Shown here one piece after another: positions 11,406 to 23,144 of a DNA stretch of 64,000 bases (position 1 is the stretch's first letter; every line of letters starts with the position of its first letter). The notes under the pieces were generated by a model, which was not told the DNA's origin, made no database searches, and was given only the letters and a program-made list of their open reading frames with translations. The stretch is from Erodium maritimum (lineage: Eukaryota > Streptophyta > Magnoliopsida > Geraniales > Geraniaceae), in the NCBI GenBank assembly GCA_963921825.1, contig OY997589.1:44340638-44404637 (forward strand), written 5' to 3'. The translations under genes and the position numbers were made by a program.

Positions 11406-12550
11406 TCAGACCAAGCCTGAAATCTTCTTCGCCATGCCATGGAGAAAAAGTCGATGGGTTGCCAAATCCTCGAGGTCCATGCCGGAGGTATCCTTTTCCT
11501 GGGGTAAGCGAAACTCCCGCTTGAGGGACTCTTGGGCAAGTACCTACGCTGACCGCTCCTTCTCGATAGCCATTAAGCTCTCGGCCAATGCGGCGTGGGT
11601 AGGACCATCGACCGTCTCCCTGTCTTTTCCCTTTCTAGCCTTTGCGGCATTCCGACCAAGAGGGCGGTGCTCGCGGACTAGACTTGGCTGTGACCCATCG
11701 GCATCTTCAGCAACGGCCGCCAGCATGTCCATCTGAGACATTGGGTTGCTCAGGGCGGGAGTTCCCGATGTGCGGCATTCCTCAGTCCCAAGGAAATCAC
11801 CGTTCGTCGTCGAGAATTCGTTTTCGAAACGATGTTCCCAACATGGATTGCGTCGCACGAGCCTCTACCAGTGTTTCCAAGTAAAGACGTGGTCGTATCT
11901 CTCCAACTAGCCCCTATCCGCATCTTCCGTGATCTGGTCATTAGATCTACCAGATTGGTATATGTGCTTGAACTTGAACCTATAACCTTGGAGCATCTTA
12001 ACCTTGTGGTTCGTTACGCTCCAATGCTGCTTGCATTTATCGGTCGAACGATCTACACAACCCGTTTCAACAATTTCTTGGACGAATTCACGATGGATAG
12101 CCTCTTAGAAGGACGTGGTCGTCTGATCAGCCCCACGCTCCAAGTTCTCAAAGTTATTCAGCCATGCAGAAACCAAGGTCGTCTCCTCCAACTAAGTCTA
12201 GTTCTGGTAACCACGAGAATGAGTAGGTTGGTCAGCCACCGTCTCCACTGTAGGTGGTGGTTGGACACAGATGAGGATCCTGGGTCTTGGACACTAAAGT
12301 GTAGGGACTGCCATCCCAGTATAGCCAGACCAGCCCCAATGTACCTTGAGCCCGTCTGGTATACCCCGAGCCCGTCCCGGTATAGGCCGAGCCAGTCCGG
12401 GCTTCCCAACTCCTTGGGCCATCGTACGTCATGCCAGTGAGGAATTGCGTTGTCGAAACCATGTTATTGTTGTAGCGGTTACACACAGGGGTGTTGGCAT
12501 TATCTATTCCTCCGACGGAGACGAGACGTATGCCTCCGACTCTTGGGCCC
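11406..12550 (-). pseudogene. Decayed trihelix/NAM-associated protein gene, probably PIF/Harbinger-type transposon ORF1
   Basis: Read on the minus strand it gives, in order, EETTLVSAWLNNFENLE (near 12200-12130), then EAIHREFVQEIVETG, then DRSTDKCKQHWSVTNHKVK and YRFKFKHIYQSGRSNDQITEDA. An NPCWEHRFENEF stretch, the basic motif REHRPLGRNAAKARKGKD and a C-terminal helix ending GMAKKISGLV with TGA at 11406-11408 follow. This order matches the Myb/SANT-like plus NAM-associated C-terminal family, often annotated glutathione S-transferase T3-like in plants. Members are host-like proteins or ORF1 of PIF/Harbinger transposons. The frame is broken by in-frame stops near 12102 and 11910 and by a frame change near 11540, so no full protein can be made. 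Upstream of 12250 homology fades. No DDE transposase was found beside it. Confidence 0.7.
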
Positions 12551-12810
12551 AATACCTCTCCTCCTTATCGTCACAATAATGTTGGGAGTCGGGCACATAC
12601 TCCCACTCCTGGCTTCCTCCACGTCGGTAGTTGTCATGGCTTGCCTCAACACGACTTTACAATGGCAATACTTCATCGACCGCGCTGAATCCCGACGGGT
12701 ATCTCCCATGTATGGAACCATCCATTTTCCAAACTTGGTTTCTGTTGTCACGCAGTTGAGTTGGGAGGTATGCCACGAAAAAATACCACAGAGAAATGCC
12801 TGAGAAATAG

Positions 12811-13035
12811 CTCGGGGAAACGGGGATGCTTTAGCATTTGGGAGAAACGTCTGCGCCAGAGAAAAAGCTCATAGAAACTATAGGAGAAAAAGCTCAGGGA
12901 TACGAGGATGCTTTAATAGCCAGGAGAAACGTCTGCACCAGTGAAGAAGCTCGGAGAAACGGAAGGAGAAGAAGCTTGGGGATGTGGGGATGCTTTAACC
13001 GCTAGGAAAAGCCTCTGCGCTAGAGAAGAAGTTCA
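12811..13035. repeat. 82-bp tandem repeat, about 2.7 copies
   Basis: Units start at 12811 (CTCGGGGAAACGG), 12893 (CTCAGGGATACGA) and 12975 (CTTGGGGATGTGG). Each contains GGATGCTTTA, a GAGAAACGTCTGC-like block and GAGAAGAAGCTC. It lies just beyond the 5' side of the decayed trihelix-type gene and may belong to the same element. Confidence 0.85.
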
Positions 13036-13861
13036 GAGAACGACATGTTTAGACTACTGGTTGTTAAATCGTCGGTGACTTGAGGAAGAAGATCGTAGAA
13101 ACATTGGTGCAGAGTCAGTTGTAGAGGATTCGTGAAGAAGACGTTTCGGTCGCTTGAAATTTAAAGCCGTTATTCACTTTCGGCTTGAATTTAGTCGCCA
13201 CGCGTCCAAAGGGGATTCGTCGTGCCCGATTCAGTTGGGCCTGAATCCGTCGAATAGACCTAGGTTAGATTCTACAGATTTTTTAACGTCGAAAATGCGG
13301 TTTCCTAAATTCAACCACTCGCCGACTCTATAGCACAGATTCGACGGGACAAAACTAAAACCCGTACGATTAGATGGCGCAATCAAACACAGATTTGACG
13401 CCATTGTGGAAGGTCTAAAGGTCATTCCATCTCACTATCCAGTAATTATAGGATTTCAAAATTACTAGGGGCAACTCCAAGAAAAAACTGTTCCTTGACT
13501 TACGTTTTTACATCAATACTTATGACTTTGTTTTTTTGCACTTCTTTACTGTAAAGTAGTAAAAGCGGTTAAAAACCAACAAATTCTGTCATATTTGACA
13601 GAAAATGTTAGACCAAAATCATGTGATATGCACATACTTGTTTTAACATTTTTTTTAATCTTTACTTGTTTAAATATTTCTAAATGGCCAAAATATTCTC
13701 CGATTTTTTAAGTTTCGTTCTCAAATCAAAAACTATTCACTTTTACACCTCTAATATTTTATTTTATTCTATTTTCAAATATTTTTTAATTTATTATTTC
13801 AAAAAAAATATATTTATAATTGATAAAAGCTCTTTTAAAATTTCATAATGTATATATTATA
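13036..13861. other. Unassigned region
   Basis: No gene is supported. The first 400 bases are GC-balanced and could be the outer part of the element carrying the 82-bp repeat. The rest is AT-rich intergenic DNA. Confidence 0.4.
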
Positions 13862-14420
13862 TTTGATAGATGAGGGTTTTATTAATTACTTTGAATTACA
13901 AAGAAAGTAAAACAAAGGCAGGTGATGCAACTTAGACAAGTGAGGTTCTACCAAAGACTGAAAAAAATACAATGCAAAAACAAGGAATTGCAAAACAGAA
14001 CAATTCTTGTGACTTGTCGTGCAAGCAACCCAATACCGGGGTTGTAGCACGCTCCATGGGCCAAACCAGCCAAAAGCCCAAGCCCAAAATGCCCGCGCTT
14101 CCTGCTTTCGAAAGCAAAAACAACAACATGAAAGAAATCAACACAACTAGAAGGCCTCCACACAACCGATTCTATGAGAACACGCACCAACAAAACAAGT
14201 TGCACATCTGTGATCCTCAGAGGTCAGAACTCCTCAACCTGAAGCAACTTACAGAATAAACATGTCTGAGCCCTGACACTAAAAATCTGAGACCACGCTC
14301 CAAATCCACAACCTCAAGTGGTTTGCAAATTTGGATTTGAAATTTTGCTAGAATTTCGGTTAACCCCGAAGCACCAAAGTGAAACATCTAGGGCTTCCTT
14401 AATAACCAATCATAAAATTT
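13862..14420 (-). mobile_element. Probable retroelement 3' fragment
   Basis: On the minus strand this is a non-coding, T/G-rich stretch that ends CTTTGTAATTCAAAGTAATTAATAAAACCC, resembling the tails of the non-LTR copies at 14485, 23145 and 62154. There is no clean A-tail or target duplication, so the boundaries are approximate. Confidence 0.35.
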
Positions 14421-14484
14421 GTTATTACATATTTATTATTTAAAAAAATTAGTATATATATATGAATAAATAAATATAATTATT

Positions 14485-16069
14485 TTTTTTAGCATATAAA
14501 AGGAGTTTTATTGAAATATAAAAAGCTTCCAGACATAGGTTCGAACAAATACCAGCATAAAGTAAAAGAACATCACAGCTAACAAAATATAAAGGTGAGA
14601 GTGGAGTAGTGACCCGTAGGTACCAAACACTAATCCTATAACATAATACCCAGCTAATCTAGGGGTAAACTAATCGTGGACTAAAAAACACGAGTGGCTA
14701 CACAGTTGTAGCGCGTAATACTCATTGTCTAGATTTGATCCAAAATTGCCTGTGCTGAGAGAACTTCAGATAACGGGAGGAAGAGGTTATCAGGCTTGTA
14801 TCGACGCTGGCAGTTTAAGGCATGCATCCCCATACACGCCTCGATGCTCGATGATCTAGTCATCGTCTTAGGCAGGGCCGCTGAGTAGTCCCCGCCTAAG
14901 AGATTATTGTATAAGTCGATGCCCTAGCTAGTGGCACGTCTTGAATTTATGAGTACAAAAGAAGCTTCTCCTGGTTAGGCAGGAGATCTTGTGTTGAATC
15001 AGCTTCACTTGGCCCTGCGACCTCCGGGATGTGAGGTGGTGGTACCGAGTAGAGGCACACATGCTTCCAGTACCGCGGACGTGCTGTCATGGTAGGCATG
15101 AGATCTTGGGTTTTGATCTCATTCATCCGTCCCAGTGGGGTGGGGAGCCATCTCTTGGTCGACTAGGAGTTCATTTGGAAAGCCCTCAACATTCTGAAAC
15201 GTCTAATAGTATTGGGGGTGGTTGGTGGTCGACGAGTTCATTCATGCTTCTACTGGAGACGTTCCTAATTCTGTGACATCCTTCTAAAGATGCCGCCGTG
15301 GCTGGTTTTGGAAGGCTTTTCCGGGTGACCGAATGGAGAACTATGTAGGGTGGCCAGACCAAAGGTCCAGGAGATAGGAGCATCGTCAGCATGCCAAGGG
15401 CCAGGAACAAGCTTCTAGAACTTCCTCCCCTGCGAGGTGGGTAGGTGAGGTAGTGTGTCGTCGCACTAACAGTGGTTCCAGGGTTCCCGGTGATCGGGGT
15501 ATTAATGGGGGAGGGTGGGCTGACACAAGATCAAGTAAGGGAATCTGATCAAGAGTAGGTTGTTCTCTGTCCTTGACCCGGTGTTCCTCGATTTTACTAT
15601 CGATGAGGGTTGTAGGAGCCCATTTAGGGGCACCCAAAGTTGTGGTGGTTGAAGCAGTGGAGGCAAAGTGGGTTTCTCTCGGGAGCATGCCGGGAGGAGC
15701 GAGTAGTAGTGGCGGTAACTGTGGAGGTGACAAAGGGCGTGGTGGGAGGTCTTTCCGTCTCTTTGGCCGCATTGGTTTTATAAACCCAAGAGGTAGGGCC
15801 GACGATATGAGACACGAGGAGGGGATAACACCACGTGGAGGGGAAGCGGCTCGACCATAATGGTGGTTAGTGGAGGTGTCTTGGGACTTACCATGGGAGA
15901 CGAGAAGCACGGAGAGGACGATGGCAGGGATAGTTAGAGCAGTGATTGACTGGGCGGGGCTGGATTCCCGATAAAGCTAATCCAGGTGCAGGTGGCGACG
16001 CGACGGGGGAGATAGAGGAAAAACCCTAGAGGTCGATTTTCTTATTGGAAACTTTAGTTCGTAGTCTAC
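14485..16069 (-). mobile_element. 1.58-kb non-LTR retroelement copy with a 16-bp target duplication
   Basis: It is bounded by a perfect 16-bp direct repeat, AATAAATATAATTATT, at 14469-14484 and 16070-16085. On the minus strand it ends in an A-tail after TTTCAATAAAACTCC and TATGCT. One open frame (15910-15386, 174 codons, MLLVSHGKSQDTSTNHHY start, Pro/Thr/Ser-rich) lies in the 5' half. I see no endonuclease, reverse transcriptase or zinc knuckle. It looks like a non-autonomous, LINE-mobilised copy with an ORF1-like or non-coding body. Confidence 0.85.
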
Positions 16070-16085
16070 AATAAATATAATTATT

Positions 16086-18884
16086 TAATAAACTTAGATT
16101 TATTTATTATATATCGGATTTTAATTCTTCCTTTGTTTGAATTAAGATTTTAATTCTAAAAAATATAAAATTTTAATAAAATTATATTTCAATTTTTTAT
16201 ATCAGATTTTAAAGGTAAAAAAATATATATCTTAAATTTTAAAAAATCAAATTCAATAATTTTGGTTATATATATAGTTTTTGTTTTATTTTGAGATGTT
16301 ACTAAATTGTTTTTACATTTTTTTCCTTTCTCCATCTTTCTCTATTACCTAGAAGCAGAATCACTTGAAGGAGGAGTGTCGAGGTCGTCCAAAATACAGA
16401 GGAGATAAAAACCTCATAGATCTGGGTTGTGAAGTTCAGACGACCATGAATTCACCTCTTCACATTGCGGATCTTGAAATCAAAACTCTTGGATCTGGAA
16501 ATTCCAACCACGATCGGTGAAGCTCCAGGTAAAGGGTTTGTCGGCGTTGGAGCTGAGCTCCCAAATCCCCGATTTAATCATTGGCGAGTAGTTGCTTTGC
16601 CGTCATCGGCGTTAGAGGATTCGACGCTCGTCTTCTTTTAGGTCTGATTTGCATTTGGAGAACTAGGATTTTGGAGCTTTTAAGAGGAGAATTAGGGAGT
16701 TGGGTAAGATGATAAAGATGATTTGGCGCTTGTGAAAGAGGAATTAGGGATTTGGGCTAGGGATTAGAGAACGGTTAATTCGAAAATATTTATAAAATTC
16801 TTGTAACATAAAATGAAATAATAGTATTGTTTATAAATAGGATAAGAGAAATTGGAAGTGTAGTTTGGAGGGCAAAGAAGTCTTTTTATATACCCTGTTA
16901 ATGCCTCGTTTGTATATTATCAGAATTCATTAGTTTTTTACACTTTCCGTTAGTCAATCATTATGATGTAAAAAAAAGCATAGTTGACAAGTGATGATGT
17001 GTTAATGAAACTAAAAAAAAAGTGTTCTTTGTAGGAATTTTCCAAACAACCATCCTACGTTTTTCCTTCTTGCTACCTTGGAATTTTGTTTGTCCCAATT
17101 TAGTACCCAAGGTTAATTTTTTCATCAAAAACACCTAAAAGTCCATAATAACCCTAAGTAATAGTAAAAGCTTCAAAACCATGCCATCGAAGAAGAAGAA
17201 GAAGAGTATTAGGGTTTGAACCTCTAAAAAAGTTTTGGACATTTAAACAAAAGTTAGGGTCATGTGCAGTGCACACATGACTCTTTTCCTTTCAGAAATG
17301 GACGGAAAGTACTAATTAGAAAATTTTGAAACACCAGGACAACGAGAAGAAAAAAAAAATAAGATTTGCAATCTCATAGTAGCAAGGTAGTGAGATGAAA
17401 TTACCCCAAAAACTAATTCATAATAACACCTATAGTGTTGTTAGCATTTGCTTGGTTAATCAACTTAATTAAGAGTACATATTCAGTTTATCTGTTCTCT
17501 TTCATCCCGGTTAGGTAAATGTACCTACATTGCTTTAGTCATTGTTTGAATAAAAACAACGTGGTTAATCAATACATTATTAAAATAACAAAAATTGAAA
17601 GTTCATTGTCTAAAACCAAAGTTACGTTACATAATTCAAATTGAAATGATTTATTAATAAATATATCTAAGTGTACTGATGAGGTTTTCTTTGAGAGCAC
17701 TATGAGTCCGACGGTTATAGATTCTATCACTGTTTACCAGCATAACGTTGAAATTTACAAAAACACCCCCTCATTATATTGTTGATATGGATGTCCCCTC
17801 ATTCTCTATCAGGCTAATAACACCTTTGTTTGTATGTTTTTCATTTTCCTCCTTCATGTTTTGGATGATAATATAGCTATTCATGATAAGAGAAAGTGAT
17901 GTCTTACCCCATATTCGCCTTAGGCGAGTAAGAATGTGAAAACGAGCTTGTAGAACCCAAATGATCGTTTAGTATCCTTTTTCGTCACCTCTTGATGTTC
18001 AACAAATACCTTTATCGAGTCGTGACAGGGGTATTTTTTTTAAAAATACAACCCAATATAGATAAATACCATTAGTTAAGTAATAATTATGAGTAGTTTA
18101 CTATTATCATTCATTATGTAGAGCACCAATGGTTTCGAACTTGTACGATTTCCTTTGTTGGATACCGCTTTACTAAAATATGTGTGACATACATTACCAT
18201 GGTCTCCCTTTTTGTATTGTTCTTTCTCTGCTACCATACAATACTTCAACTACCAATGCATGCAGTCAAGTCTCCTTAACATCTTGGGAAAACCATGTGT
18301 CATTTAGTTCCAATATGTGGCATATATATGCAAATTTGGTCTCTGGACCGAGCATATCGACGACCCCCTTGTAGAACCTTCAGATGTAATCCAGAGCCGT
18401 TGTTTCAAATATGTGTAAGTATTTTTCAATTAAATCATTCGCCGATCCATAACATAATTGACGAACAGTTGGCATTCATTTTTAATGGGAAGAGAAGTCA
18501 GGCTTATTTATGTTATTGGGTACTTGAAGAAAGTATTGGTTGTGCTCGAATAAATCCCCCACAATACGAACAAAAACATCCTTCTACATTCGAAAAGGAC
18601 AAAAAATTTATTTTGGGTATACACCGATGTGGCAAATAAGTAGTATGTCATGAGACATGCATATACTTCTTTGCGACCTTTGGTTTTTGTAAGTTTTGAT
18701 GTGGCACACTGTAGCCTAGCCTTCCCCTTTATAAACTCTTTGGTATAACCTGATTAATACGACCAACAAACTCATAATAGTTTGCTCAAAATAATGAAAT
18801 ATTTTTTCCCATAATTATTCATTAACGAGGCAACATTGGCAACCTAGCTCTGATACTATGTAAGTAAAGTAATTCTGATATTTT
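16086..18884. other. Unassigned intergenic region
   Basis: The region is AT-rich. A stretch at about 16340-16760 is less AT-rich and leader-like but has no supportable reading frame. 17030-17400 and 18160-18650 contain only short frames without recognisable motifs. No RNA gene or complete element was found. Confidence 0.4.
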
Positions 18885-18934
18885 ATTATTATTATTATTA
18901 ATATTATTAATATTATTATTATTATTATTATTGA
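18885..18934. repeat. (ATT)n microsatellite
   Basis: Runs of ATT interrupted by AAT steps make a simple trinucleotide tract of about 50 bases. Confidence 0.95.
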
Positions 18935-19009
18935 TGAATATATGTATGACAAGTACCATAATCTTAATATAAGTGTAAGTACAGTACGAAGTAGAGTACT
19001 CATACAAGA

Positions 19010-19947
19010 AGTTAAACCTAACGTGGTGTCTTGTGTAGTTTCTCTCTGACCTAGCCGCCAAAAGTCATGGCAGTCATGACTATTGTCATGGTTTCTGTCA
19101 TGACTCCTTTCCTCCTACCCGCATTTTATGGATTTGCTTTCGATAATTACTCCCCTACGCCTCTTCTTGAGGATTTTGTTAGGGTTTTTCCTATTAAGGC
19201 TCCCTTCAAGCCGCCTCTAGCCACCGCGATGTTGGCTCCCTCCCGCCACTAACGACGTGTCTCCCGATTCTGTTCGGCACCCCCTCTGCAACTCCGATTG
19301 TTTTCGTTGAAGCCACCACCGGCATGTCCTTTTCCCTAGCCTCCACCGTCGCACCATTTGAAGTTGTCGTCTCTAAAGTCGTCGTCGTCGTCGTCGTCTC
19401 TTAAACCGCCTCCTCCCTGGCCTCCACCACCGCACCGCCCTCGACCCCTCTCTCGATTATGGATCTAGCTAATCGAGTGGGTCTTTTTTATTTTATCTGA
19501 CTTCGTCTTTACTGGTTCAGTGACGAAAGGAATTCAGTGCTTTAGGGACTAGTCCCAGGAGGGGTCCCTAGTAAGAGCTATGCCTCCCTTTGAAACTGAT
19601 GATAGCAGGTTCGGTCACACTCTCTAGAGTATGCAGCGTTTAGGCAATACCTTGAGCATCCGTAGTCATTTTCGCCATAGTTTAGAAGTGGATGATAGCA
19701 GGCTCGGTCATACTCTATTATGCATGCAGCATTTAAGCAAGACCTTGAGCAACCGCAATCAACTTCGCCTAGTTTTAGTTCTAAGTCGCCTTTATGGCAC
19801 CCCATCCAATACCGTCAAGGACGATTATGTTATGAAAAAAATAGCGAACTTAATTGTTCTATGTCTGTTTTTCGTGGTCAGAGAATTTTTAATGCACTTG
19901 TTATTACAAATCTCGATTAATGAAAACTGAACCTTTTAGTCAAAAAA
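19010..19947 (+). mobile_element. 0.94-kb non-autonomous LINE derivative with a 16-17-bp target duplication
   Basis: A perfect direct repeat, AGAGTACTCATACAAGA, lies at 18993-19009 and 19948-19964. The copy ends in an A-run. The last 130 bases read AATACCGTCAAGGACG, then code for a MKKIANL-like peptide, then TTTCGTGGTCAGAGAATTTTT, then ATTAATGAAAACTGAACC. The same terminal module occurs in the copies at 28616 and 43847, and a diverged coding version forms the end of ORF2 in the LINEs at 25499 and 45725. The body starts with a short Pro-rich frame (MAVMTIVMVSVMTPF) and includes a (CGT)n run near 19378. No reverse transcriptase is present. Confidence 0.85.
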
Positions 19948-20177
19948 AGAGTACTCATACAAGATAAATACTGATGAAGTACAACAATGAAAATATATCT
20001 ATAACACATTCTTCTAAATTTTGTGAGGGGTTTCATGAACCCATTTTGTAAATCTAGCCTTATTTTTATTTTATTAAGATGGTCTCGATAACACTTGTTA
20101 TAAATTTATTCAAGATATGATCAACCAAAAAAGTTTAGTCTTGAGTTTTACTGAAACCATAGAGACTCTCAGTATCA

Positions 20178-20178
<1 letters not shown>

Positions 20179-20222
<44 letters not shown>
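20179..20222. repeat. (CA)n(TA)n microsatellite
   Basis: A run of CA dinucleotides passes into a run of TA dinucleotides, immediately before the retroelement that starts near 20230. Confidence 0.95.
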
Positions 20223-20223
<1 letters not shown>

Positions 20224-20229
20224 AAGAGA

Positions 20230-22815
20230 TAATTATATGCGAACCCCTTTTAAACCATAAAGATCACGCGTCGTTGTTCTCCTCTTTCTGTCCTAGCCTT
20301 GTTTCGTCGTGACAGTCGTTCTCCTCCTTCGTTCGTTTCGGCCTTGTCTCGCCATTTGTTTATCTCAGTTGCATTGTCGCGGGTTAGTTCGTTTCTCTGT
20401 GAACTGTATCGTGATTGGAACTTGTCTTCATTCTAATCGCAGGGAGGAACGATCGTTAGTTGTTGGTTGGGAGATCAAATTGGTAGTGTCGTCGATGGGC
20501 GTACAAAAGGAGGCAGAGGTTGTTCATGGAAGGGGGAAGTTAAAATCTGTAGTTCTATCCTCGCAACAGGTCCTAGAGGTGAGGCGTTTGTCTAAGGAAG
20601 TTTATCAAACCTGATTGAATCCGGCAACCGAATGACGAAGTCATCAATGGGAGGAGCTCAGAGGGTATTAGAGGTAGTTCTTCAGGTAGAGAGTGGTCAT
20701 GCTAAGGGAAAGGAAGTGTTTTTTTACCCCGGTTGGCTTGTTCATCTAAGATGGTGGTTGATGTGGGTTTATTAGCTGGGTTTTAGACAAAGGTTGAAGG
20801 AGTACGCAGGTCACATGCAACGCCTGTTGGACATATACTCCATCCAATTAAACACCTTCCAGATGGGGTTTCTTCACCTTGAAAGGGGAGGAACATGGCA
20901 AGCTCAAAGCCATTTTTCTTGACGGTTCCCTAGTACTAGTTCCTGATCATAGGGACCTTGCTTCCATGTTTGGAGGTTCAGCTACACCAAAGAAAAAGGT
21001 TTAGAACTGTATTTCAGAGGTGTTTGCAAGTGATGTTAGGTGGGAGATGTCTAGGACCAATACCCCATCAGTTCCAGGTTCACGAGAACAAATTGTTGTT
21101 GGGGATGAGATTAGGCACAAAGATAAGGAGCTATAGACGAACAGTTTGTTCGTGTCAAACTTGCTAGACGGGGTTTGGGTCTGAAATGTGAGGGAGATCG
21201 TCAGAGCTGTGGGGAAGGTGATGGATGATCATTTGTCGGGTATTATGAACAAGGTAGGAAAATATTTCGGTATTGTTATCTTGAAGGATTCAACAAAGAT
21301 AGAGGATGTAATTTGGCGCTTGAACGGGTCACGTTGGGGTGGTCATATATTATTATTTGCTCAGGCGTGGAGGAAGATCAAGAACCCCTAACAACCAGGA
21401 CTGAGAGAAAGGACTCCTAGAGAACGACCAAGTAATCCAGTTGATCCCGTCCTTGACTTAATAATATTCGATGGTGTAGAGGTAGTTGAAATAACATCTC
21501 TGGTTGATCATGGTGTTCTTGGAGTTTCAAAGAATGCTTGGTCTTTTTTTCAACTACAACCATTGGTGGACGCGGATGATAAATTTAAGGTCCATATTTG
21601 TGCTTTGGATAATCAACTTTTCCTTATTAATCAAAATTGAGGAGATTGTTGACGGGGGAAACAAGGTTGACTTATGGACCTGGCTTGGGACTTGGTTCAA
21701 TATGATTCAGGCAAATTGAAACTCCATTTGCGTGGTGGAAGTTTTCGTTGGTTTAAATTGTAGGGAATCCATATTCATGGACGGGGAAAAGATAGTATGA
21801 TTGATATTATGGGTAGGTTTGGGACTGTGGTGAGAGTTCAAGATCTCAATTCGAATATGAGAGCAGCTTATGTGTTGTTGCATGGTCACTCCTTACCAGT
21901 TGCAGTCGATCTCTTCGTTAGGATCGGGGAGGCTTTGTTTCGTGTTTCGGTGTCCTTGGTAGACTTGACTTTGGTCCCTTTAGATGGTTTCTCATCGGTC
22001 AAAGAAAGGTTCCTTCCACCCGTCCAGAGTTGCGTTGGTAAGGACATTTTGAAATCTCATCAAGCTGAATAGGAAGACGTTGATCTCAGATAAGATCAGA
22101 CTGTGGAAATAATATTTGAGGCTCAAGTTACCAAGAGTTCAGAGGAGAATTTTATTTCTCATGTTCCAGCATTTGGAAACTTAGCACTTAGCAGGGATGA
22201 GTTCGTGCCTGACTCGTTTAGCTCTTTGGAGGTTAGCGGCTCGCAGATTAAAAGGCATCAAAAGTCATAGGTTTGTTCAGGGGGAGAAGCTCTAAAAAAT
22301 CTCATGTGTTTGTCAAGCATTAACGTGCTAAATTTCGATCCTGTAGAAAAACTAGGAAGGTCAGACATAGAACTTGGGATTTGATCAAACAGAAGCGTCT
22401 GAAGGCTTTGACATCGGGTGAAGAGTTGGTAGATCAATCCAATAGCAAGGATGGAAAGCTCGACTTTGGTAGCGATGTTGAGCTGGACTATGAGGACACC
22501 TGTGACGAACATGAGTACTCCCTTCCAGGTTCTTTGGCTCCTTCTTAGCTGTTGTTTGGTTGCTCATGTCGCTGTTGAGTTTTCTTGGGTTGTTTTTAGG
22601 TTATGTTTGTTTTCGTTTTCGTTTTTTGAAGCCTGTTTTTTTTGTCTTAGACAGGTTCGGGATAGTTCAGCTCATGTTGCGCGGATTTTTTGGTTGTTGG
22701 CTTCGGTCCGGATTTTTGGAAGGTATTTATAACAATCCCCATTTTTTGGGTTACATCTCCTCTCTTTGAGTTTTTTGTAGAAACCCTAAATTTTAATAAA
22801 ATCGTCGCTTATAAA
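20230..22815 (+). mobile_element. ORF1-only, RRM-type non-LTR retroelement, degraded
   Basis: It ends on the plus strand in TTTTAATAAAATCGTCGC and an A-tail near 22815. A decayed ORF1 is readable in pieces. An RRM-like domain at about 21140-21390 shows an RNP2-like LFVSNLLDGV and an RNP1-like GKYFGIVILKD, followed by LNGSRWGGHILLFAQAW. A second domain at about 21720-22000 (GGSFRWFKL, IDIMGRFGTVVRVQD, AAYVLLHGHS) parallels the segment after the RRM in the LINE at 54653. This is the ORF1 layout of RRM-containing plant LINEs (BNR-like, from memory). Several stops and frame changes break it. No endonuclease or reverse transcriptase is present, and no target duplication was found. The 5' end is approximate. 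Confidence 0.65.
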
Positions 22816-23144
22816 AAAATGTTCAAGATTAACTTTTATGATGTTATTAGTACTTGAATTTTGATAATCCGACTAAAAGTTCATGTACTTCAACAAGTGG
22901 CTCAGATGTCACGTGTATGAGTTTACATATTTTCAAGTTTTTATTGCAGAAATACTTATTTGTATTTTCTTGGAAGAAATATCAAGTGAATTAAACAAAA
23001 ATACTGGACGTATTTAATGATAGAAGCACATACAAGAAAATGTTATCTTTGATTGCTTCAATTCAATGATAATAAGGAAATAAACTCAGGATGTGATTTT
23101 GACCCAAAATCGTAACAAAAGACAGTATTTGAATTAAAAACATA
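22816..23144. other. Unassigned spacer
   Basis: This is AT-rich non-coding DNA between two retroelement copies. Nothing was recognised. Confidence 0.4.

Noticed and set aside
11832-12440. A 202-codon plus-strand frame
   Set aside because: It is the antisense shadow of the trihelix/NAM-associated remnant, which has recognisable motifs on the minus strand.
18836-18870. A primer-site-like TATCAGAGCTAGG (minus strand) suggesting another LTR element
   Set aside because: The match to the initiator-Met site is imperfect, no LTR pair or TG...CA ends could be found, and no coding sequence accompanies it.
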